A DNA stretch of 6,867 nucleotides from Thermoplasmata archaeon. GTDB lineage: Archaea; Thermoplasmatota; Thermoplasmata; Thermoplasmatales; Thermoplasmataceae. A program made the translations under genes and the position numbers. Below the pieces are notes generated by a model. That model saw nothing but the letters and a program-made list of their open reading frames with translations, did no database searches and was not told where the DNA came from. Positions 1-5,474 of the stretch are shown here, piece by piece; position 1 is the stretch's first letter; each line of letters starts with the position of its first letter. The DNA lies in the NCBI GenBank assembly GCA_021835185.1, contig JAKBQO010000077.1:1-6867 (forward strand), in the 5' to 3' direction.

Positions 1-640
1 TTAATACTGCTTTTGTGACTATCCCCAGTGTTCCTTCGCTTCCTATCATCAATGCAGTAAGGTCATAGCCTGCACTACGTTTCAATGTGTATTCGCCGGT
101 CCTTATAATTTCCCCTGTTGGCAGAACTACTTCCATGCCAAGCACCCATTCCTTTGTGGCTCCATACCTTACTGCCCGCAATCCTCCTGCATTGGTGGAC
201 AATGAGCCACCTATTGTTGATGCCCTTGAACTGGCAGGGTCAGGCGGGTAAAAAAAATTATGCTTTTTAAGCTCCGTATTCAATATATCTATCCTCACTC
301 CCGGTTCACATACCACATACCTTGAGGATAAATCCAGTTCAAGGAGCCTGTTTAAATTCATGGTGCTTATAATTATTCCGTCAAAGCTTTCTACCGATGA
401 ACCGGTGAGTGAAGTGCCGCCGCTTCTTGCAGTAACATTGATTTTAAATTTATTGCATATTTTGAGTATGCTGGAAATCTGGTCTGCATTTTCTGGAAGG
501 CAAACAGCCAGTGGCATTTTTCCCTTAATATATGAAGCATCCTTCATATAGGGTATTAATTCTTCCTTGGTCGTTAAAATAATATCTTTGCCAAGTTTAT
601 CTATCAATTCCTGGATAGCACTTTTACCTGATATTTGCAT
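1..640 (-). CDS. FAD-binding oxidase, GlcD / D-lactate dehydrogenase type (3' part beyond window)
   Basis: Reading the minus strand from the ATG at 640-638 gives 213 codons with no stop up to the window edge, so the C-terminal part is missing. The protein is the PCMH-type FAD-binding half of a glycolate oxidase GlcD / D-lactate dehydrogenase family enzyme, which oxidises 2-hydroxy acids to 2-oxo acids. Diagnostic motifs are RSGGTSLTGSS at residues 72-82 (FAD pyrophosphate loop), YPPDP at 131-135 followed by TIGGSLSTNAGG at 142-153, RYG at 158-160, and GYDL with GSEGTLGIVT at 191-209. The substrate-binding FAD-oxidase C-terminal domain, which would separate glycolate, D-lactate or other substrates, lies outside the window. 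The family usually has about 450-480 residues. A TATA-like box 23-30 nt upstream of the ATG supports this start and a leaderless mRNA. The gene is divergent from the MFS transporter at 798, which may move its substrate (inference). Confidence 0.9.
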   Translation of the reverse strand, partial: MQISGKSAIQELIDKLGKDIILTTKEELIPYMKDASYIKGKMPLAVCLPENADQISSILKICNKFKINVTARSGGTSLTGSSVESFDGIIISTMNLNRLLELDLSSRYVVCEPGVRIDILNTELKKHNFFYPPDPASSRASTIGGSLSTNAGGLRAVRYGATKEWVLGMEVVLPTGEIIRTGEYTLKRSAGYDLTALMIGSEGTLGIVTKAVL

Positions 641-662
641 GATAAATGTAAAGCCTGCTAAC

Positions 663-670
663 TAATAATA
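663..670 (-). promoter_or_regulatory. TATA box for the FAD oxidase gene
   Basis: On the minus strand TATTATTA is preceded by a purine-rich AAGAAAG that could serve as a TFB recognition element. Its centre is about 26 nt upstream of the ATG at 640, the spacing expected for an archaeal leaderless transcript. No Shine-Dalgarno sequence precedes the ATG. Confidence 0.5.
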
Positions 671-690
671 CTTTCTTATTTCCGGGGCTT

Positions 691-720
691 ATTCGCAAAT
701 ATTTATATTTTCATGATGCT
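691..720 (+). repeat. 30-bp direct repeat, copy 1 (promoter-like)
   Basis: This 30-bp stretch begins ATTCGCAAAT and ends CATGATGCT. It is identical, base for base, to 757-786, and the identity stops at both ends. It contains TATTTATA at 700-707, whose minus-strand reading is GAAAA followed by TATAAATA, a good match to a BRE plus TATA box. As a minus-strand promoter it would start RNA near 677, about 37 nt before the oxidase ATG. As a plus-strand promoter it would start near 730, about 67 nt before the transporter ATG. Function is inferred; the repeat itself is directly visible. Confidence 0.85.
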
Positions 721-756
721 CTAAATACAGGCGAGGCTTAAAGGTTTTTCATGGTC

Positions 757-786
757 ATTCGCAAATATTTATATTTTCATGATGCT
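757..786 (+). repeat. 30-bp direct repeat, copy 2, containing the MFS gene promoter
   Basis: This is the exact second copy of 691-720, starting 66 bp further on with 36 bp of unrelated DNA between the copies. The sequence TTTTCATG near its right end (774-781) is also present in copy 1 (708-715) and a third time in the spacer (746-753). The copy ends 11 bp before the transporter start codon, so it carries that gene's core promoter. Confidence 0.85.
766..773 (+). promoter_or_regulatory. TATA box for the MFS transporter gene
   Basis: TATTTATA lies inside repeat copy 2. Its centre is about 28 nt upstream of the ATG at 798, consistent with a leaderless transcript starting at or next to the start codon. 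The box is nearly palindromic, so it could also work towards the oxidase on the minus strand. Confidence 0.5.
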
Positions 787-797
787 TAACCAGTTCA

Positions 798-2153
798 ATG
801 GAATCGAATACCGTTGCTGATTTTGTATATAAGCACAATAATATAAAGGGTGCATATATGGTATTTATAGCTTCCGCCAGCGTATTTCTCGATGTCTGGG
901 ATTTAACATCATTTGGCTTTGTCCTCGATTTTTTTAAGGCAGATCTCCATCCAGCCGGTGCCATGCTTGGCATCTCGGTAGCCGCAGCGAACATAGGTGC
1001 CATTGCCGGGGCCATTCTTGGTGGATATCTTACCGATAAATTTGGCCGGAAAAGGCTTTTAATGTATAATATGGCAGTATTCATTATATTCGCATTTTTA
1101 ATCGCCATTTCTACTAATATATTTGAATTTACCTTATTCAGGCTCATAATGGGCTTTTCCATTGGAAGCGACGTTGCAACCGGATTTTCATATATTTATG
1201 AATATATCAGCAGGAAACAGAGAAACCATTATTACTCATTATGGGCATACAGTTTTTCAGTTGTTGCGTTAATAGCCATTGCCTCTGTATTTCTCCTATA
1301 TCACATAACACATAATGATTCGGTCTGGCGTTATATATTTGTCATAGGGGGTATTTTTGCAGCCATAATACTCTTATTAAGGTCAAGAATGACTGAAACC
1401 CCTATCTGGCTTTATGGAAATGGAAAATACAAAGAAACCCAAGATGTAATAAAGCACGTTTATGGAGAGGATATAAATATAAACCAATCCGGCCAGAAAA
1501 ACCATGTAACCCTGAAAAATCTTATTTCATTATTCCGCAATGGCCTTAACAGGGAACTGGTTTTTGCCTTTTCCCTGAATGGCATAGTTGGATTCATAGG
1601 CTGGGGATTCGCATTTTATATTACATACATGCTGGAAACCTTAAAGCTGTTTACATTTTATCAGATACTGGGGGCTGATGCTATAATATACAGTTTTGGT
1701 TTTGCCGGCGCAATAATTTCGCCAGTAATGGCTAAACATTTAGGCATTTACCGTGCATCGGTTATTCCCTCAATAATAGCTGCAATAGCAATATTTGCAC
1801 TTTTCATAACATTCGCTGGCATTCTGCCTGTATACCTTGTTATTCCATTTTCAATAATTATTATCTTTATGAATTATTCAGGCCCCATGGCTTACAATGC
1901 CGTACTCAATGGTTTTATTCCCACATCATTAAGGGGCGTGGGCAATGGCTGGAATTATATGTTTAATAAGATTACAGAAGCCGTAAGCGGTTTAACAGGT
2001 GGAGCCATTCTTGTTCTTGTTGGATTAAAATTCAACACTATTATCCTGTTCATAATAGTTGCAGCCTTTACAGTCATAGCAGTTTATACAGGAAAATCAA
2101 AATATTTTAAAAAAGGCTATGCCTCTGACCTCCAGACTTCGCCTGAGGAGTAA
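798..2153 (+). CDS. MFS transporter, sugar-porter / metabolite:H+ symporter-like
   Basis: The 451-residue product is an integral membrane protein with about 12 hydrophobic helices, six before and six after a central hydrophilic loop (roughly 196-252). This is the major facilitator fold and a normal family length. TM1 carries acidic residues D32 and D35. The loop between TM2 and TM3 carries the MFS signature GGYLTDKFGRKR (75-86). R115 opens the RLIMGF segment in TM4. TETPIWL (199-205) sits after TM6 where sugar porters have a PESPRWL-type motif. IPTSLRG (374-380) corresponds to the second-half signature. It is probably a proton-coupled uptake carrier for a sugar or carboxylate; the substrate cannot be read from the sequence. 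The ATG is chosen because a TATA box lies about 28 nt upstream. Its 3' end overlaps the convergent moaE gene by 37 bp. The divergent FAD oxidase suggests a 2-hydroxy acid substrate (weak inference). Confidence 0.92.
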   Translation: MESNTVADFVYKHNNIKGAYMVFIASASVFLDVWDLTSFGFVLDFFKADLHPAGAMLGISVAAANIGAIAGAILGGYLTDKFGRKRLLMYNMAVFIIFAFLIAISTNIFEFTLFRLIMGFSIGSDVATGFSYIYEYISRKQRNHYYSLWAYSFSVVALIAIASVFLLYHITHNDSVWRYIFVIGGIFAAIILLLRSRMTETPIWLYGNGKYKETQDVIKHVYGEDININQSGQKNHVTLKNLISLFRNGLNRELVFAFSLNGIVGFIGWGFAFYITYMLETLKLFTFYQILGADAIIYSFGFAGAIISPVMAKHLGIYRASVIPSIIAAIAIFALFITFAGILPVYLVIPFSIIIIFMNYSGPMAYNAVLNGFIPTSLRGVGNGWNYMFNKITEAVSGLTGGAILVLVGLKFNTIILFIIVAAFTVIAVYTGKSKYFKKGYASDLQTSPEE

Positions 2154-2527
2154 ACCTCCTTTTTCCATATAGGTGGCAAAATTTTTATTTTGTCTATTAT
2201 AAATTCACAGGCATGGAATGCACTATCCCTGTGTTCAGAGGAAACAGCTATGCCTATGGAGTCCTCACCAACATTTACGCGCCCTATTCTCTGAATCACA
2301 GCCACATTGATTACCGGATATTTTTTCTGTGCGTCTTTTATTATTTCTTCTATTTTTTTAATTGCCATCTCTTCATATGCTTCATATATCAGTGCTATAA
2401 TATCATCAGAAGTTTCATCTATTGATCTAACTGTTCCATAAAATGTGACGATGGCGCCGGCCCTATCATTTTTAACTTCATTTACCAGTGTTTCATGGTC
2501 TATTTTTTCTTCCTGTATTTTGATCAT
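2117..2527 (-). CDS. moaE: Molybdopterin synthase catalytic subunit MoaE
   Basis: MoaE is the large subunit of molybdopterin synthase. With thiocarboxylated MoaD it inserts two sulfurs into cyclic pyranopterin monophosphate to make molybdopterin, in the cytoplasm. The 136-residue product has the usual family length and shows the conserved order: GAIVTFYGTVR (24-34), YEAYEEMA (48-55), QRIGRVNVGE (79-88), the SSEHRDSAF block (96-104), and IDKIKILPPIWKKE (111-124). K115 and K122 align with the E. coli catalytic lysines K119 and K126, and keep the same spacing of seven. The protein therefore looks active. No moaD or other cofactor gene is in the window. The gene follows the regulator at 2573-2941 on the same strand after a 45-bp gap and has its own TATA candidate. 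Its last 12 codons lie antisense to the end of the MFS gene. Confidence 0.95.
   Translation of the reverse strand: MIKIQEEKIDHETLVNEVKNDRAGAIVTFYGTVRSIDETSDDIIALIYEAYEEMAIKKIEEIIKDAQKKYPVINVAVIQRIGRVNVGEDSIGIAVSSEHRDSAFHACEFIIDKIKILPPIWKKEVYSSGEVWRSEA
2160..2191 (+). terminator. Possible T-tract terminator of the MFS transcript
   Basis: A T5 run begins 7 nt after the transporter stop codon (2160-2164) and a second T-rich stretch, ATTTTTATTTT, follows at 2181-2191. Archaeal termination often uses such tracts without a hairpin. Both lie inside the antisense moaE coding region, so the T content may simply reflect lysine and isoleucine codons there. Confidence 0.3.
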
Positions 2528-2547
2528 TACTATAATAATTGCTAATC

Positions 2548-2559
2548 AATATTAATATT
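2548..2559 (-). promoter_or_regulatory. Candidate TATA element for moaE, perfect 12-bp AT palindrome
   Basis: AATATTAATATT is a perfect 12-bp palindrome lying 21-32 nt upstream of the moaE ATG, where a TATA box of a leaderless gene should be. Flanking AATCA (2544-2548) and TGATT (2562-2566) form a wider imperfect inverted repeat. It could act as a promoter, an operator, or both. It would allow moaE to be expressed separately from the regulator gene upstream. Confidence 0.4.
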
Positions 2560-2572
2560 TTTGATTGCCATC

Positions 2573-2941
2573 TTATTTTTCAAATTCACTTTCCATATCT
2601 TTGAGGAGGCATTGAAGTACAGAATGGAATTCCCCTTCGCGGTTATTGATAAGCTCTATTATTTTTGCTTTGCTAATCCTGGAGTATGAATAATAATATC
2701 CTCCCTTTTCAAGGATACTTTTCTTTTTCGTTACAATTCCTGTTCCAACAAGCCTCTGAAGGGAGCGGAATACCGTTGTCCGGTCTTTGTGGACCCTCAA
2801 TGCAATGTCATCTAGTGTTGCCCCTGTTTCATTATCAAGGGAATAGAGGACAGCTACATCTGCTGGTGATAGGTCAAAGAAATATTCAAACATGTCCCTG
2901 CATGTTGCATTTTCGTCCAGTATCTGGTTAAATGAACCCAT
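2573..2941 (-). CDS. Small winged-helix transcriptional regulator, TrmB-like
   Basis: From the ATG at 2941 the product has 122 residues; an in-frame GTG at 2947 would add two. I prefer the ATG because a TATA box is centred 25 nt upstream of it, fitting leaderless initiation. Counting from the GTG, a helical N-terminal part (about 1-25) precedes SPADVAVLYSL (27-37), a helix-turn-helix with probable recognition helix DRTTVFRSLQRL (55-66), and a beta-hairpin wing with GGYYYSYS (82-89). A C-terminal helix (about 92-124) could mediate dimerisation. There is no sugar- or ligand-binding domain, so this is a DNA-binding domain alone. Two cysteines (C16 and C113 in this numbering) could in principle sense redox state. 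The gene is divergent from trxA with a palindrome between them, so it may control the thioredoxin operon and itself; that is inference. Confidence 0.82.
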   Translation of the reverse strand: MGSFNQILDENATCRDMFEYFFDLSPADVAVLYSLDNETGATLDDIALRVHKDRTTVFRSLQRLVGTGIVTKKKSILEKGGYYYSYSRISKAKIIELINNREGEFHSVLQCLLKDMESEFEK

Positions 2942-2962
2942 ATGCACTGTATAACAAATTTC

Positions 2963-2969
2963 TATATAA
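2963..2969 (-). promoter_or_regulatory. TATA box of the regulator gene
   Basis: The minus strand reads TTATATA here, with its centre about 25 nt upstream of the ATG at 2941 but only 19 nt from the alternative GTG at 2947. This spacing is the main reason for choosing the ATG. The presumed TFB recognition element just upstream overlaps the edge of the palindrome at 2972-3004. Confidence 0.55.
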
Positions 2970-2971
2970 CG

Positions 2972-3004
2972 GTATTGTATTGTTTATACAATATAATACA
3001 ATAC
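2972..3004. promoter_or_regulatory. Imperfect 33-bp palindrome, candidate operator between regulator and trxA
   Basis: GTATTGTATT (2972-2981) is the exact reverse complement of AATACAATAC (2995-3004), giving 10-bp arms around a 13-bp centre. The centre adds a smaller TTGT/ACAA pair (2980-2983 and 2988-2991 region), so TTGTA-like half sites recur. The element ends next to the regulator's TATA box and lies 14 bp upstream of the trxA TATA box. A bound dimer would block the regulator promoter and sit at an upstream activator or repressor position for trxA. The palindrome is seen directly; the regulatory role is inferred. Confidence 0.6.
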
Positions 3005-3017
3005 AGTTAAATATTTC

Positions 3018-3026
3018 TTTATAATA
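3018..3026 (+). promoter_or_regulatory. TATA box of the trxA-trxB operon
   Basis: TTTATAATA predicts transcription from about 3049, giving a leader of roughly 30 nt before the trxA ATG at 3081. Unlike most genes here, trxA would therefore not be leaderless. A weak purine-rich ribosome site (GGTAGGGT, 3066-3073) lies 7 nt before the ATG, which fits a leadered message. Confidence 0.5.
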
Positions 3027-3080
3027 TAGTAACAATAACATAGCTATCAGATTAGCTGTGCTATTGGTAGGGTAATTAAA

Positions 3081-3437
3081 ATGGAAAACAATAATGTATT
3101 TGGCAAAAGTTCAGGAACCAGCGGACCTGTAGAGTTGAATGATGGAAATTTCCAGTCATTCGTAAGTTCATCGAAGTTATCAGTCATAGATATGTGGGCA
3201 GCATGGTGTGCTCCGTGCAGATACCTATCTCCTGTTGTGGATGAGCTTTCAAAGGAATATGCAAATGTTGCTAATTTCGGCAAGGTAAATGTGGATGAAA
3301 ATCCAGTTACATCAAGAAATTACAGAATAGAAAGCATACCTACAATACTGTTCTTTAAAAACGGAAAAGCTGTCGACATGTCAATAGGCGTTGTACCTAA
3401 AGAAGTTCTGGCACAGAAGATTAAAAGCCTGGCATGA
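3081..3437 (+). CDS. trxA: Thioredoxin
   Basis: The 118-residue product is a single thioredoxin domain that reduces protein disulfides in the cytoplasm. The active site is WCAPC, with C43 and C46; the common WCGPC has glycine in place of this alanine. D37 corresponds to the buried E. coli Asp26, and P87 in IPT (86-88) is the conserved cis-proline facing the active site. FFKNGKAV (91-98) is the usual beta-hairpin turn. There is no signal peptide or membrane segment. A polar Asn/Ser/Gly-rich extension of about 16 residues precedes the fold, which makes the protein slightly longer than the typical 105-110. The gene ends 10 nt before trxB on the same strand, so the two are almost certainly one operon, with the reductase recharging this thioredoxin. 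Confidence 0.96.
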   Translation: MENNNVFGKSSGTSGPVELNDGNFQSFVSSSKLSVIDMWAAWCAPCRYLSPVVDELSKEYANVANFGKVNVDENPVTSRNYRIESIPTILFFKNGKAVDMSIGVVPKEVLAQKIKSLA

Positions 3438-3439
3438 AT

Positions 3440-3444
3440 GTGAT
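3440..3444 (+). promoter_or_regulatory. Ribosome binding site of trxB
   Basis: GTGAT matches part of the archaeal Shine-Dalgarno consensus GGAGGTGAT and lies 3 nt before the ATG at 3448, inside the 10-nt trxA-trxB gap. It supports 3448 rather than the longer in-frame reading from TTG at 3391, whose extra residues merely read trxA in another frame. Confidence 0.45.
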
Positions 3445-3447
3445 ATC

Positions 3448-4404
3448 ATGGATTCCTATGATACCATAATAGTTGGCGGTGCTTCTGCCGGCCTATCTGC
3501 TGCAATTTACGCTGCAAGGCAGGGAATGAAAACACTTGTAATAACAAAGGATATAGGCGGTCAGGCTTTGCTTACAACAGATATTCAGAACTATCCTGGC
3601 TTTGATATGATCGGTGGATTTGAACTGGCAAATAAGTTCAAGGAACAGGCAGAGTATTATGGAACAGAATTTGTGTACGATGAAGTTTTAAAGATTTCAA
3701 AGGCAGATGATAAATTTTCCCTGAAAACAGCAGGCAAAGAATACTCATCCATGTCCTTAATACTCGCATTCGGAAAAACTCCAAGAGACCTTGATGTAGA
3801 AGGTGAATCCAGATTAAAAGGGCATGGCATCTCATATTGTGCAATCTGTGATGGGCCACTCTTTAAAGGTAAGGACGTGGCGGTAGTCGGGAATGGGAGC
3901 CATGCACTCGAAGCTCTTGTATACCTTTCATCGGTTGCCGGAAAAGTTTATTATATCACCAATGCTAAAAAGCTGTCGGGGGAGGATGAGCTTCTCCAGA
4001 CCGTTAATAGCATAGAAAATAAAGAAATATATTTTGATAGTGTGCCTGGATCGATTAATGGTTCAGAATCCGTTGAATCCATTACTTTCCAGAACAAAAC
4101 AAGTGGGAACAATCAAACAGTAAAATTATCCGGTGTATTTGCGGAGAAAGGCTATATTGCTAAATCCGAATTTGTCAGAAACCTGGTAAATCTGAATGAG
4201 AACAATGAGGTAGTTGTTGATAAATACTGCAAAACTTCTACGGATGGAGTATTTGCATGTGGCGATGTTACGGATACCCCCTATAAACAGGCTGTTATCT
4301 CTGCCGGGCAGGGGGCTATAGCAGCACTTTCTGCATACAATTATGTTCAGAAGAAAAAGGGTAAAGTTGCAGCAAAAAGTGACTGGAAACTCATAAAAAA
4401 TTAA
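3448..4404 (+). CDS. trxB: Thioredoxin reductase (NADPH specificity motif absent)
   Basis: The 318-residue flavoprotein has the domain order of low-molecular-weight thioredoxin reductases: N-terminal FAD-binding GGASAG (10-15), a central pyridine-nucleotide domain with GNGSHA (148-153) and redox site CAIC followed by DG (131-136), and the C-terminal FAD motif GVFACGDV (267-274). C131 and C134 would form the redox-active disulfide passed to thioredoxin. The E. coli NADPH signature HRRxxxR is absent: after strand VYYI (167-170) the aligned residues are T171, N172, A173 and S177. The arginines that hold the 2'-phosphate are therefore missing. Thermoplasma acidophilum thioredoxin reductase is known not to use NADPH efficiently, so a different donor is likely. 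Extra cysteines C261 and C271 are present. The start follows trxA by 10 nt with a GTGAT ribosome site. A less likely alternative is a ferredoxin-NADP reductase-like homologue, but the CxxC argues against it. Confidence 0.93.
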   Translation: MDSYDTIIVGGASAGLSAAIYAARQGMKTLVITKDIGGQALLTTDIQNYPGFDMIGGFELANKFKEQAEYYGTEFVYDEVLKISKADDKFSLKTAGKEYSSMSLILAFGKTPRDLDVEGESRLKGHGISYCAICDGPLFKGKDVAVVGNGSHALEALVYLSSVAGKVYYITNAKKLSGEDELLQTVNSIENKEIYFDSVPGSINGSESVESITFQNKTSGNNQTVKLSGVFAEKGYIAKSEFVRNLVNLNENNEVVVDKYCKTSTDGVFACGDVTDTPYKQAVISAGQGAIAALSAYNYVQKKKGKVAAKSDWKLIKN

Positions 4405-4410
4405 TTATAA

Positions 4411-4442
4411 TTATTTTTTTATTTAAGTAAATCTGTCTTTTT
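4411..4442 (+). terminator. T-tract terminator after trxB
   Basis: A T7 run (4414-4420) begins 10 nt after the trxB stop codon and a T5 run follows at 4438-4442. No strong GC hairpin precedes them, as is normal for archaeal intrinsic termination. The position at the end of an operon, before a convergent gene, fits this role. Confidence 0.5.
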
Positions 4443-4527
4443 AGTAGTAAACACATTCAATATTGTAGTTAAAATCAAAGTTAAGGATAAACATGTAATT
4501 TCATGTTACAGGATTATATTGTGGATT

Positions 4528-5367
4528 TCATTGTGCCTTGTCAAGATATCCCATAAATGTCCCGGCTGCATCTGCTATACTTTTTGATTCAGATAAATGA
4601 GACATTACATGTTGCGGAGAATTAGGAGTCCAGTTTGGATAATCAGGTGAACCAGTCCCCAGTATTCCGCCAGATACAGGATCATACATAAACGCATTTA
4701 ATATGTATGTTCCATGGGGGCCAGTTATAATAAATGTAGTTTCCAGATGGCCTTTATAAGTAATATCTGCTGCATACCTGTTGAACATTGCTGCAACCTT
4801 TGCAGGATAAGTCTGGTTTATTAGTGATAGCCCGTATGAAGCAAGCGTTCCATTAATAGTTTTATTATTTACTGTGCCCGTCATTGTTTCGTTGTACATA
4901 TATAGTGGGTAAAAGGTAAATTTATGCCCGGATGTTGTAAATGTAAAATTTCCATTGAATAATAGCCCTGGCTGGCCTGTAACGCCGTTAGAGTATATAT
5001 CTTTCTTGTAAGCTGAATGAAGCATCACATGGCTATATATATCACTGGTAGAGTTAATCGCAGAATAAATAGCCCAGGAATCTGTTGCGCCTATGGGGCA
5101 TCCAATCCATGATAAAAAGAATACAGCCGAGCTTCCATTTGATAGAAGATCTCCATCTGAAACTTTATAATATGTGTCAGGGTGTATACTTGCCGGAGGT
5201 TCAAAGAATGGATTAAAAACAGCAAGCAGCACAATAACCACTATAATAGCAGTACCTATTACAGTCCATTTAAAATTCCGGCTTTTAATAAATCCGGTGT
5301 AGTTTTCTTTTTTAGTATTGTTTTTCTTTGTACTTTTATTATTTTTTTTATTATTTTTGCTGGCCAA
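4528..5367 (-). CDS. Membrane-anchored DUF929-like protein with single-cysteine thioredoxin-like site
   Basis: The 279-residue product starts with a Lys/Asn-rich cytoplasmic tail (1-33), followed by one membrane helix (about 34-52) and a large extracytoplasmic domain. Positive charge before the helix predicts an outside C-terminus. The segment FFLSWIGCPIGATDSW (83-98) resembles the DUF929 family, which occurs in Sulfolobales and Thermoplasmatales and appears related to thiol-disulfide proteins. Here only C90 is present: the second position of a CPxC pair is G93, and the protein has no other cysteine. Eight N-x-S/T sequons lie outside (N77, N105, N140, N159, N168, N172, N184, N245), consistent with archaeal surface N-glycosylation. 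The start is TTG at 5367; an in-frame TAG 9 nt upstream excludes anything longer, and a TATA box lies about 27 nt upstream. It is convergent with trxB. Biochemical function is unknown. Confidence 0.8.
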   Translation of the reverse strand: MASKNNKKNNKSTKKNNTKKENYTGFIKSRNFKWTVIGTAIIVVIVLLAVFNPFFEPPASIHPDTYYKVSDGDLLSNGSSAVFFLSWIGCPIGATDSWAIYSAINSTSDIYSHVMLHSAYKKDIYSNGVTGQPGLLFNGNFTFTTSGHKFTFYPLYMYNETMTGTVNNKTINGTLASYGLSLINQTYPAKVAAMFNRYAADITYKGHLETTFIITGPHGTYILNAFMYDPVSGGILGTGSPDYPNWTPNSPQHVMSHLSESKSIADAAGTFMGYLDKAQ

Positions 5368-5390
5368 TTTAATCTATTAATTTAATCTTC

Positions 5391-5398
5391 TTTATTAA
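5391..5398 (-). promoter_or_regulatory. TATA box of the DUF929-like gene
   Basis: The minus strand reads CGAAAAA then TTAATAAA, a plausible BRE plus TATA box. Its centre is about 27 nt upstream of the TTG at 5367, so the message would begin at the TTG itself, without a leader or ribosome binding site. Confidence 0.5.
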
Positions 5399-5448
5399 TT
5401 TTTCGTGTATGCAATTAATCTCATTATCAATTTCTCAATAACAAACAA

Positions 5449-5455
5449 TATATTA
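5449..5455 (+). promoter_or_regulatory. TATA box of the prpD-prpB operon
   Basis: TATATTA is centred about 23 nt upstream of the ATG at 5475 and only 8 nt upstream of the earlier in-frame ATG at 5460. The spacing supports 5475 as a leaderless start. Confidence 0.5.
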
Positions 5456-5474
5456 TTTGATGTTATTATTTATT

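Noticed and set aside
755..1162. 135-codon open frame antisense to the start of the MFS transporter
   Set aside because: It mirrors the transporter reading frame, covers its conserved TM1-TM4 and motif A region, and its Pro/Met/Ala-rich translation resembles no family. It would also run across the promoter repeat.
2213..2931. Plus-strand open frames 2213-2425 and 2686-2931
   Set aside because: They are antisense to moaE and the regulator, whose protein families are well supported, and their Phe/Tyr/Cys-rich translations reflect AT-rich antisense sequence.
3040..3064. ATAGC / GCTAT pair in the trxA leader as a possible riboswitch or hairpin
   Set aside because: The arms are only 5 bp with a 15-nt loop, and the predicted leader of about 30 nt is too short for a known riboswitch class.
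3391..3447. N-terminal extension of thioredoxin reductase from TTG at 3391
   Set aside because: The 19 extra residues are the end of trxA read in another frame and do not resemble a reductase N-terminus. ATG 3448 has a ribosome site and starts just before the FAD-binding strand.
4490..4507. Short inverted repeat AACATG / CATGTT with a 6-nt loop between trxB and the DUF929-like gene
   Set aside because: A 6-bp AT-rich stem is weak, no T-run follows on either strand, and such pairs are frequent by chance in this base composition. It could be a minor element but is not supported.
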